From the NCBI GenBank assembly GCA_029261875.1, contig JAJDAL010000033.1, positions 1 to 64,000 on the forward strand: 64,000 nt of DNA, read 5' to 3'. Shown one piece after another: positions 8,141 through 15,465 of the stretch. The stretch comes from Deltaproteobacteria bacterium. Lineage in GTDB: Bacteria > Myxococcota_A > UBA9160 > JAJDAL01. Each line of letters opens with the position of its first letter. The first letter of the stretch is position 1. The notes beneath the pieces are model-generated. The model worked only from the letters and a program-made list of their open reading frames with translations. It was not told the DNA's origin and did no database searches. The position numbers and the translations under genes are program-made.

Positions 8141-9895
8141 CTACTCGGTGGCGGGTGAAGCGGCGCGACATTGATTCTCGGAACCGACGCGCAGCCAGCG
8201 CGTGGTGCGACCGAGAATGCGAAAACCGAGATAGCCGCGAACCCGCATGCGGTCGGGCCCCTCCATCGAGACGAAGGCGCTGTAGGTTCGACCGCTGCCG
8301 GGATCGTAGATTTCGCCGCCCCCCCACTCTTGCGAGCCCGCGCCTTCGAGCCGCAACCCGCGAAGGACGTCCAGGCCCACGACCGGGCGATTCTTCAGGG
8401 CCGGGTCCCCATTGTGTTCATCGAGCAAGTCGCAACCCTGTTCATTGAACGGGTGACGGAGCCAGATCACACTGCCGCACAGCTCATCCCCACACGGCGC
8501 AATCTCGACCTGGGCTGCGCCTCCCTCGACCCACCAAACACCGACGGGGTCCGCGGCATTCGCACTTCCCGACGCCAGCGGGATGGCGACGAGACCGGCC
8601 AGCACAGCGCCCTGGCGCGCGCGCTGCGCGATCGCGCGGACCGCGGCACCCGCGCCCGGGGAGGCATCGTCGCTTGCGGGAAGGGGCTTCATGCCGAGCA
8701 GGAACCGCGTCAGTCGAAATGGACGCACGCCAAAGTGGTAGAGCCCCACGGTCCCCGCGCTGGCGAGGACCAACAGCAAACTGAACTTCGCGAGAATCCC
8801 GAGGGGCAGTTGAACGACGGCGAACCCGAGGGTCGTCACCACGAATTGGTGCAACACGTAGACCGAGAAAGCGGACTCCGCGAGGTAGCGAAGACGCGGT
8901 CCGGACGTGACGACCCGTTCCTTCGCGAAGCCCACGAGCGACACGACGAAACACCAGCCCGCGACCGCGCTTCCCGCGAGCATCACGGCGCTGGATTGAA
9001 ACCATTCCAGCGCCCCCAAAAGCAATACACCCGTAGTCCCGAGTCCGATCGCCAATGACCGTCGCCACTCTCGCGCGAGAACGGTCTCGAGTTGGGGCAG
9101 GATCGCCATCGCGAAGCCGCTCAAGAGATAGGTGACGAAATACGAGACACTCGCCCAATCGCTGTAGAGGTTGTACGGCCCGGGATACCGCTCGCGCAGC
9201 ACCAGCTGAATCGCGGCCAGGGGAAGGATCGGAAGGTAGATCGCGAGACGCGACGGCCGGAGCGTGCGGGTGTCGATCCGAACCCAGCGGACGAGGATCG
9301 GAAGCAGCACCAGCGTGAAGACCAACAGATAGGCGACGAACCAGAGGTGCGACCAGGAGAAACGGTCCAGGTCGGTAAAGAAGGTGGGAAGGAAGGCGAG
9401 AAAGCCCTCGTCGTAGGGTTGCATCAGCGGGAGTTCGATTTGCGGTAGCACCGCCTGCATGTCCTCGAGCACCTCCGCCGTCACCGAGAAACCGCGGCGG
9501 TTCAAATCCTGACCGGATCGAAGCTCCAGATATTTGATCAGGGGAACCAGGAGGACGCAGCCGGCGACCAGGGGGATCGCGAGTTTCCGCCAGCGCTCGC
9601 GCAAGAACGAACCCGTTCCCCGGCGCCTCAGCGAAACCGCTGCGGACCAGCCCGCCAGGAGGAACAACAACGGCATGTGCCAGAGGCTGATGAAGCCTCC
9701 CAGAATCGTGAAGACGAAGCTCGTTTCGGCGTTTCGCGCGTGATAGAAGGGTGCCGGGCTGAAGATGATCGCAATGTGGAACAGCAGCAGCAGATAGCAG
9801 CCGAACACCCGGAGCGCATCGAGATCGTGGCGGCGGGCGTTGGGCTTCGCCGTAGCCGCGGTGGCGGCATCCGGAGTCGATAGTGAATCGGTCAT
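8141..9895 (-). CDS. acyltransferase-3 membrane protein fused to DUF2147
   Basis: 584-residue fusion. The start at 9895 is set by AAGGAG six bases before the ATG, not the longer frame. Residues 1 to about 410 are an acyltransferase-3 (OafA/MdoC-like) integral membrane domain with about ten helices, beginning RRHDLDALRVFGCYLLLLFH, which transfers acyl groups to surface glycans or other envelope targets. Residues about 427-447 (VLAGLVAIPLASGSANA then ADP) look exactly like a signal peptide with an AxA cleavage site, followed by a complete DUF2147 domain to the end (EIAPCGDELCGSVIW, GEIYDPGSGRTYSAF). DUF2147 proteins are normally separate exported proteins. It follows the TetR gene by 19 bp and probably shares its transcript. 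Confidence 0.82.
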   Translation of the reverse strand: MTDSLSTPDAATAATAKPNARRHDLDALRVFGCYLLLLFHIAIIFSPAPFYHARNAETSFVFTILGGFISLWHMPLLFLLAGWSAAVSLRRRGTGSFLRERWRKLAIPLVAGCVLLVPLIKYLELRSGQDLNRRGFSVTAEVLEDMQAVLPQIELPLMQPYDEGFLAFLPTFFTDLDRFSWSHLWFVAYLLVFTLVLLPILVRWVRIDTRTLRPSRLAIYLPILPLAAIQLVLRERYPGPYNLYSDWASVSYFVTYLLSGFAMAILPQLETVLAREWRRSLAIGLGTTGVLLLGALEWFQSSAVMLAGSAVAGWCFVVSLVGFAKERVVTSGPRLRYLAESAFSVYVLHQFVVTTLGFAVVQLPLGILAKFSLLLVLASAGTVGLYHFGVRPFRLTRFLLGMKPLPASDDASPGAGAAVRAIAQRARQGAVLAGLVAIPLASGSANAADPVGVWWVEGGAAQVEIAPCGDELCGSVIWLRHPFNEQGCDLLDEHNGDPALKNRPVVGLDVLRGLRLEGAGSQEWGGGEIYDPGSGRTYSAFVSMEGPDRMRVRGYLGFRILGRTTRWLRVGSENQCRAASPATE

Positions 9896-9914
9896 GGGGG
9901 CTCCTTGGTGTGCG

Positions 9915-10613
9915 TCAAGCACTTCCAATAAGGGCGCGCATCAGACTTTCGATTACGGTTCGTTCGGCCACCTCGTCGTCGACGGTTTGCGGGGCGGGAT
10001 CCCAGAAACGGTGAACCGACCAGAAAGTGATCGTTTCGAGTACGAAGCGCGCCGTCACCGCGACATCGGAAACGGGCAAGAAGTGGCCGCGACGAATTCG
10101 TTCTTCGAGATATCGAGTGAGTAACGCGTGTGCCCCGATACGGGCCACGCCATAAAAGACAGCGGCGAGTTCCGGATGGTCGTGGGCCGCGCGGTCGACG
10201 AGTTTCAACGCGACGCGGTTGAGCGAAAGCTGTCGATAGGTTTCCCGGAGGACGCCTTCGAGTTCTCGAGATACGTCGCGCACGCGTTTGCGCTCGATTG
10301 CCGCGCGCAAGAGCGGGAGATCCCCCTCTTCGGCCACGCGCTTTCGAACCCAGGCGAGGGTCGCGCCCGCGGCGGGTGTGGGGATCGGCAGCGTTTCGGG
10401 CAGTCCGATCGCCTCCGCCCGGTCCGCGTGGCGCAACACCGCGTCGAACAAGGCTTCCTTGCTCTCCACGTAGAGATAGAGCGTCCCTTTGGCGACCCCC
10501 ATGCGGGATGCGACGTCCGCCATCTGGGTACGGCGATAGCCCTGCCCGAGGAAAACCGCCGTAGCGGCCTCGATCAGGTCCTGATAGCGGCTCTCGGGAA
10601 TGACGCGGGCCAT
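9915..10613 (-). CDS. TetR/AcrR-family transcriptional repressor
   Basis: 232-residue TetR regulator. The N-terminal helix-turn-helix spans about residues 10-55 (FLGQGYRRTQMADVASRMGV then KGTLYLYVESKEALF), followed by a helical ligand-binding domain with no recognisable ligand signature. The ATG lies 7 nt after a consensus TATAAT and has no Shine-Dalgarno sequence, so the transcript is probably leaderless. A perfect TGACTGA-N5-TCAGTCA palindrome lies between the -35 and -10, pointing to autorepression. The acyltransferase-DUF2147 gene follows by 19 bp and is the likely regulated target. A 2OG-oxygenase-like gene lies divergently on the other side. Confidence 0.93.
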   Translation of the reverse strand: MARVIPESRYQDLIEAATAVFLGQGYRRTQMADVASRMGVAKGTLYLYVESKEALFDAVLRHADRAEAIGLPETLPIPTPAAGATLAWVRKRVAEEGDLPLLRAAIERKRVRDVSRELEGVLRETYRQLSLNRVALKLVDRAAHDHPELAAVFYGVARIGAHALLTRYLEERIRRGHFLPVSDVAVTARFVLETITFWSVHRFWDPAPQTVDDEVAERTVIESLMRALIGSA

Positions 10614-10620
10614 GGCGGGT

Positions 10621-10648
10621 ATTATAAATGACTGATCTGGTCAGTCAA
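10621..10648 (-). promoter_or_regulatory. TetR promoter with embedded palindromic operator
   Basis: On the minus strand: -35 TTGACT (10648-10643), 16-bp spacer, -10 TATAAT (10626-10621), then seven bases to the ATG at 10613. The spacer and part of the -35 are covered by the perfect inverted repeat TGACTGA-N5-TCAGTCA (10629-10647). A bound dimer would block RNA polymerase. This is typical of a self-repressing TetR gene; the expected transcription start coincides with the start codon. Confidence 0.75.
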
Positions 10649-10742
10649 TAACCCAATGGGAGATCGTTCTTCGACCGGTCCAGCCCCTTTCGGGCGCCGG
10701 TCCCCCGAAGGCGTCACGCAGCGGGTGCCCTATTTTGGAGTG

Positions 10743-11708
10743 ATGCTGCAACCCACGAACCCGCCGATTCTTCTCCACGATGTCATGCCCGACCTCGGCG
10801 CCGTCGCGGATCTGTTCGAACGCAACGCACCCTACACACCGCTCGGCGGGTGGTTCCGTCCGGACCGGGAAGGGGGCGAGGCGACCTCCCCCATGTGGTT
10901 TCAAAAGGACTGGGTGCACGCCGATTTTGCTGTCCCGAACGCGGACTTGTTTCTTCGGCACGAGCGTGTGATCGAAGCCGCCCGCCGATTCTACGACGCG
11001 GAGGTCGTCGTCCCCCATACCGTGTACGTGAACTTGATGGCCGCCATGGCAGAGTGCGGACCCGCCCACACCGATAATCCCGTCTTCCGCGGCCGCAATC
11101 GCACCAACACACCGATGCTGTTGCTGCGGAAGATGCTGTGGTCCGGCCTGTTCGAGCGCTGGGCGATTCCCCAGGCCACTTCCATCTGGTGGTTGAACGA
11201 CGTCGAGGGCGGCGGCTTCTCCTATTGGCCCGACGGCCCCGACAAACCGCCCAAACGTCACGTCGGGTCCATGGCGAACACCGCTCTCGTCGGAGACAAC
11301 CACGGCATGTTTCATCAAGTCGAGCCGGTAGGGCCGTTCAAAAATGGAACGCGACTCGTGCGTGCCTCGGCAGAGTTGCGACCGGCTGCGGATGGCGGCG
11401 GGGACTGGGTGGTCATCAGCGACGGGGCCGAGAGTTTCCGCGCGCCCTTCGCGCGCATCCGCGCCAGCGTTCTTTGGAAAGCCGACGTCTATCCGACGGA
11501 AGACGAGCGGCGGCGCCTCGAGCCCGACACCCTGTCCCTCGAAGAAGTCGCCCGGATCTTTCGCGAAGATCTCGCCGCGCGCGGCTCGGACATCCGGATC
11601 GATGTCGAGCGATTGAGCGATCCCGCGCTGCCCGGAGAACTCGCCAGCCTTTATCCCGAGCCCGTACCCGTAGGGGCCGGGCGCAGCATCTTCGACGTCG
11701 CTCGCTAG
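10743..11708 (+). CDS. 2OG-Fe(II) oxygenase-like protein
   Basis: 321 residues from the ATG at 10743; the frame is open further upstream and in-frame GTG codons at 10725 and 10740 are alternatives, so the start is uncertain. An HTD motif (GPAHTDNPVF, about residue 108) and a later His (HGMFHQVEP, about residue 187) are spaced like the HxD...H iron ligands of 2-oxoglutarate dioxygenases, with a double-stranded beta-helix-like pattern between them. The family assignment rests on these ligands only. No signal peptide. The 5' end faces the TetR promoter, so it could share regulation. The substrate is unknown. Confidence 0.5.
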   Translation: MLQPTNPPILLHDVMPDLGAVADLFERNAPYTPLGGWFRPDREGGEATSPMWFQKDWVHADFAVPNADLFLRHERVIEAARRFYDAEVVVPHTVYVNLMAAMAECGPAHTDNPVFRGRNRTNTPMLLLRKMLWSGLFERWAIPQATSIWWLNDVEGGGFSYWPDGPDKPPKRHVGSMANTALVGDNHGMFHQVEPVGPFKNGTRLVRASAELRPAADGGGDWVVISDGAESFRAPFARIRASVLWKADVYPTEDERRRLEPDTLSLEEVARIFREDLAARGSDIRIDVERLSDPALPGELASLYPEPVPVGAGRSIFDVAR

Positions 11709-11740
11709 ACCGTCCCTTCGGTCGGCGCGGTACGAAAGGA

Positions 11741-13369
11741 CTACGGCGTTTCCGATTCCGACTCGGAAACGATTTCGATCTCGCTCACGAACGTCCACCA
11801 ATCGTTGTCGAGTTCGATCCGCAAATAGCGGCAGGTGGCCCCCAGCGCGCTGGGATTCGCGTACAGGAACTCCCCGTTCAGATGGGTCCCGTCCGGGGCC
11901 GCGGGATAGGGGAACGGCCAGGATCCGAGGGGGGTCCAAACGACGCCGTCGGTCGAGGCTTCCAGCGTGTATTGGGTGGGGAACCGGACCCCCGATATGT
12001 TCTGGCTCAGCAGCTGGAGTCCCACCCAGTCGACCGTGTGTTGGGATCCGAGATCGATCTCGAGTGACGGATCTTTCAGGATCCCCGTCCACGCGGGATC
12101 CAGAATCGTCTTCCAATCGTTCTCGCGCGCATAGCCGATTTTCTTGTCGAACATCTCATTTCCGCTGTCGGGATAATTCGCGTGAGGACCGGAATCGCCA
12201 CTGCCCCACTGGTAGCTCGCGGGCTGGAGAATCCGGCCTCGAAACTTCGTGGCCGCCAGGTAGGCGGCGTTGAAACGCGCGGCTTCCATGTGAGGACTGA
12301 TCGCCGCGGCTTGGACGACGAAATTCCACGACGTGATGTGCGAGACGTGGGGCCGGATGTGCTTGATCTGGTTCATGACCCGCTGGATCGAACTGCCTCG
12401 CCCCGTCGCGCCTCCGCCGGGAAGCCAGTAGTAAGGCGTCGTCTCTCCCGCCTGTGCGGTGCAACAGCCGAACAGTTCGATGTCTGCCCACAGTTTCTTG
12501 TGGCCAATCTGCGCACTGATCGCTTCGAAGTACTGGGCCACCGTGTATTCGTCCTGGTTGAAGCCCAGGTTGGCGGCGTGGGCCCCCACACTGTCTTGCA
12601 GCGCAATGATGGAAACGCCGGCATCGATGAGATCCTGGGCCCAGGCCGCCACCGCGGCGGGGCTACGGGGATGCTCCTCGTGAAACGTCAGATAGGGCGA
12701 GAGGAGGATGGGACGTTCCGACGCACCGTGCTGGGATTCTGCGTTTCGAATCGCGTCCGCCAGAAAACCGTAGTAGGGCACGTTGATGTCGTACGCCCAG
12801 AATGGAGACGGTTCGTCGGGCAGGTACCACCCCTTGAACGACGGATGGTGGTCGAAATCCTCCAGAAGAATCCCCGCCGTCACGCCCGTGACGGAAATCG
12901 CCTCTGCGTTCTCACTGGCCCAGAAGGGAAAGCAACTGGAAACCAGACCGAGATACACATCGATCCCGCGCCCATCGGCCTCGGATAGAATCGCCTCGAC
13001 CTTCTCGTTGAATTTCCTCTCCCACCGATAGTCGCGCGGACTGGCCTCGCAATCGAACACACTCCGCGCCCGATGGACGATCGCCGAATCCAAGTGCGCT
13101 TCGTCGAACTGGTCCATCAACCCCACGATGTGGGAAGCCGAATCCTGATCGGGCACGATGACCAAACTGAGAAACGTCCCGTCCAGCTCGTTGCGGCAGC
13201 CGGAAACCAGAAGAAACCCAGCCATCAGAACGACGCGCATCAACCGGAAAGGTAGGAGCCATCGACGCCTCTCCCTGACATCCGAAGACGCCATCATCCG
13301 GCTTGGTTTCGTTTCTTTCCGAGATCGCGTCGTGCCGATCTGGAATGGGCGAATATTTTCGAGGGCCAT
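11741..13369 (-). CDS. DUF4434-like lipoprotein with C-terminal discoidin-like domain
   Basis: Up to 542 residues. The ATG at 13369 has GAGGA seven bases upstream, but the lipoprotein signal peptide only begins later (MRVVLMAGFLLVSGC, lipobox Cys about residue 58), so ATGs at 13297/13294 or 13240 may be the real start. The middle part looks like the TIM-barrel DUF4434 (putative glycosyl hydrolase): GWYLPDEPSPFWAY carries an acidic pair and ILLSPYLTFH a barrel strand. The last 130 residues are a beta-sandwich of discoidin/F5-8C type (SLEIDLGSQHTVDWVGLQ, YTLEASTDG, CRYLRIEL), which binds carbohydrate. Role: outer-membrane-anchored or periplasmic glycan enzyme (inference). It lies downstream of the Pro-rich exported protein gene. 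Confidence 0.65.
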   Translation of the reverse strand: MALENIRPFQIGTTRSRKETKPSRMMASSDVRERRRWLLPFRLMRVVLMAGFLLVSGCRNELDGTFLSLVIVPDQDSASHIVGLMDQFDEAHLDSAIVHRARSVFDCEASPRDYRWERKFNEKVEAILSEADGRGIDVYLGLVSSCFPFWASENAEAISVTGVTAGILLEDFDHHPSFKGWYLPDEPSPFWAYDINVPYYGFLADAIRNAESQHGASERPILLSPYLTFHEEHPRSPAAVAAWAQDLIDAGVSIIALQDSVGAHAANLGFNQDEYTVAQYFEAISAQIGHKKLWADIELFGCCTAQAGETTPYYWLPGGGATGRGSSIQRVMNQIKHIRPHVSHITSWNFVVQAAAISPHMEAARFNAAYLAATKFRGRILQPASYQWGSGDSGPHANYPDSGNEMFDKKIGYARENDWKTILDPAWTGILKDPSLEIDLGSQHTVDWVGLQLLSQNISGVRFPTQYTLEASTDGVVWTPLGSWPFPYPAAPDGTHLNGEFLYANPSALGATCRYLRIELDNDWWTFVSEIEIVSESESETP

Positions 13370-13441
13370 CGATCGTTCCTCAACTTCCGACCCCCGAAAC
13401 GCTTTCGCACGTCAGCGAGTCCACCGTATTCTCATTTGCGA

Positions 13442-13491
13442 AGTAGAGGACCGAACCCGATCTGTGACAAGAATTGCTCCAGATGCAATTC
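13442..13491 (-). promoter_or_regulatory. candidate promoter with adjacent inverted repeat, upstream of DUF4434 gene
   Basis: Minus strand: TTGTCA (13470-13465), 17-bp spacer, TCTACT (13447-13442). Directly upstream is the perfect inverted repeat GAATTGC-N7-GCAATTC (13471-13491), which could be an activator or repressor site. It starts 44 bp after the stop of the preceding gene, so a weak terminator is the other reading, but no T-run follows it. The rest of the 165-bp gap shows nothing. Confidence 0.4.
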
Positions 13492-13534
13492 GTTCTCGCG
13501 TCGGGGTGGTTCGTGAACCGGAAATCCGAATGCG

Positions 13535-15277
13535 CTAGGAGGCGCTGAGACCCAGCAGCTTTCCCAAGCCGATGAGGATGGATTGCCATAGCGAGACGAA
13601 TTGAAGTAGGAATCCCTGGATGTCGAATCCGCCGGATCGGGCATCGGCTACGGGCGACTGTCCGCGGCAACAATCCGACGCTGGGATCGAATCCCGGTGG
13701 TGCACCCGCGCGGAGGGGGGGGCCATCGGAACGGAATCGGATCCGCCCGAATCGTGGGGCGTGATTTCGAGGATCGGGTCCCGAGACCAATCCACCCGCT
13801 CGAGCAGTTCGATCCGATTCACGCGCGCGACTTTCGAGTCCTCGGTCGCTGCGGCGCTCGGATCCGCCGGAACAAGGCGCGTTGGGAGTGATGCCGGGGC
13901 CGTAGCTGCCGCCAGCGTTACTCCACGATCGGGTCCGCCCGCTGAAACCGCCATGGGTTCGCCCATCGTTGGAGTCGATTGATCGGCAACGGCTTCGATC
14001 GCCGCAGATGCGTCCGGGGCCGGAACAGCAGGTGCAGACTCCATCGCCTGCTCTCGCGCGGGTTGCGCCCCGTCGTCGACCGCACCGGGTGCGTTCACTT
14101 CGATCGGGTCTCGTACCGGCGCGCTCTCCGGCTCAGCGACCGCAGGCGAATCCGGAACCGGTGAAACCGGCGGATCTGCAGCCGCAGTCGGGTCCTGGAC
14201 CGGCAACGCCGAAGGTTCGGGAACCGTGGCCGGGTCATAATTCTGCGAAGCGGCTGGCGCCGCAGCGGCGATCGGATCTTGGAGCGGGGACACAGGCGGT
14301 TCGGTCGTGTTCGGCAAAGGCGGCGCCGGGAGATTCGGTGCATCCGGCTCCGGTGAAGGGGCGCGGACGACGTGTTCGGAAGGCGGAGACGCAACCTCCC
14401 TCGGTTGCTCCGCGGGAACCTCACTCGAAGGTGCATCCGACAGCGGGGGATTCGGGGGCGGTGTTGCGGATCGCTCGCAACACGATTCCAACACGATCTC
14501 TTCTTCGGCTTCGTCTCCCGAACGGCGCCTGTCCGAGTCGAACGACGAACGCGACTCGACCGCCTCGAGCGCAACGCGACCCCGATTCTGCGCCCGCGTG
14601 ATCGGGGCGTGCATACGGGGCCAGAGGTCACTCTTCATCGCGCCGGGGAACACGAACCGGCTCGACGCGTTGTAGCGGATCATTCCCCGAATTCGCTTCG
14701 CCCCTCGACCGAGGTATTTGAAATCTGCGGCAAAGCGATGAAGTTCACCGGAGTGGGTGTACTCGATCTCATGAACGCGAAAACCACCGCCCTCGCAATT
14801 CGGGGGTCCGGATGGGTCGAGCGCCTGAACGCGGTTTGCTCCCTCCCAGGGCACAGGAAGATCGAACATCCGGAGCAGAAATAGAGCCTCGTACTGGTAC
14901 CTCAGCTCCGGGATGGTCTGCCACGCATCCCAGATCCATTCCGCAGCCTCCGGATCGTTTGGGCGCCACGCGCAGCCGGGATCCGAATAGTCGCCCTTCG
15001 CAACGAAGGGAAGCTGGCTGGGGAGAAACTGGACGCGCGACGCGAATCGCGAAGTCTCGATGTCGAAGGCGACTCCGTTGGAGCGCATGGCGGGAGCCAC
15101 GGAGATGGCGCGCGAGGAGCCAGTCGAAAGTATCTCCGTCCCGCTACTGCTCCGGTAGCTGACGAAATACTGATAGAAATGCCCGCCTTCCGCGCTGGCC
15201 TCGTGCCCGAGAAGGGTCGAGAACAGTACACAACAGGCGAGAAGCGAGATCGCGGTGTGGTGGTGGATTCTTCGCAT
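13535..15277 (-). CDS. exported Pro-rich protein of unknown function
   Basis: 580 residues. The start at 15277 is chosen because it begins a signal peptide (HTAISLLACCVLFSTLLGHEASA, cleavage near residue 30). The N-terminal domain (about 30-260) is globular with scattered Cys. Residues about 290-520 are a low-complexity Pro/Ala/Glu linker with imperfect short units such as PVSPLQDP, LPVQDPTAAADPPVSP and APVRDPIEV. Three Cys pairs or near-pairs occur (ACC in the signal, ESCCER, SDCCRG). The last 25 residues (GFLLQFVSLWQSILIGLGKL) are a hydrophobic or amphipathic helix that may attach to membrane. Family not recognised. It sits downstream of the kinase/sigma pair and may be controlled by them; 188 bp separate it from the kinase. 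Confidence 0.6.
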   Translation of the reverse strand: MRRIHHHTAISLLACCVLFSTLLGHEASAEGGHFYQYFVSYRSSSGTEILSTGSSRAISVAPAMRSNGVAFDIETSRFASRVQFLPSQLPFVAKGDYSDPGCAWRPNDPEAAEWIWDAWQTIPELRYQYEALFLLRMFDLPVPWEGANRVQALDPSGPPNCEGGGFRVHEIEYTHSGELHRFAADFKYLGRGAKRIRGMIRYNASSRFVFPGAMKSDLWPRMHAPITRAQNRGRVALEAVESRSSFDSDRRRSGDEAEEEIVLESCCERSATPPPNPPLSDAPSSEVPAEQPREVASPPSEHVVRAPSPEPDAPNLPAPPLPNTTEPPVSPLQDPIAAAAPAASQNYDPATVPEPSALPVQDPTAAADPPVSPVPDSPAVAEPESAPVRDPIEVNAPGAVDDGAQPAREQAMESAPAVPAPDASAAIEAVADQSTPTMGEPMAVSAGGPDRGVTLAAATAPASLPTRLVPADPSAAATEDSKVARVNRIELLERVDWSRDPILEITPHDSGGSDSVPMAPPSARVHHRDSIPASDCCRGQSPVADARSGGFDIQGFLLQFVSLWQSILIGLGKLLGLSAS

Positions 15278-15465
15278 CGATTCTACTTGCGCCTCTTCGG
15301 TGCAAAGCGCGTGCCGTCGGCCAAGCGTTTCCGCCAAATCTGTTTTGTGGTTTCCGGCCGAGTTGCGAGTTCTTTTGCCGTTTTGTGGGAAACCGGTGTG
15401 GCGAATGAGGGGTCTCAAAGTAGTACCCCGCTTCACCTATGAAGTGCGTTGCGTGGTTGCGATCG

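Noticed and set aside
15349..15394. Inverted repeat GGTTTCC...GGAAACC between the kinase and Pro-rich protein genes
   Set aside because: The 32-nt spacer and lack of a nearby promoter or T-run make a chance match likely.
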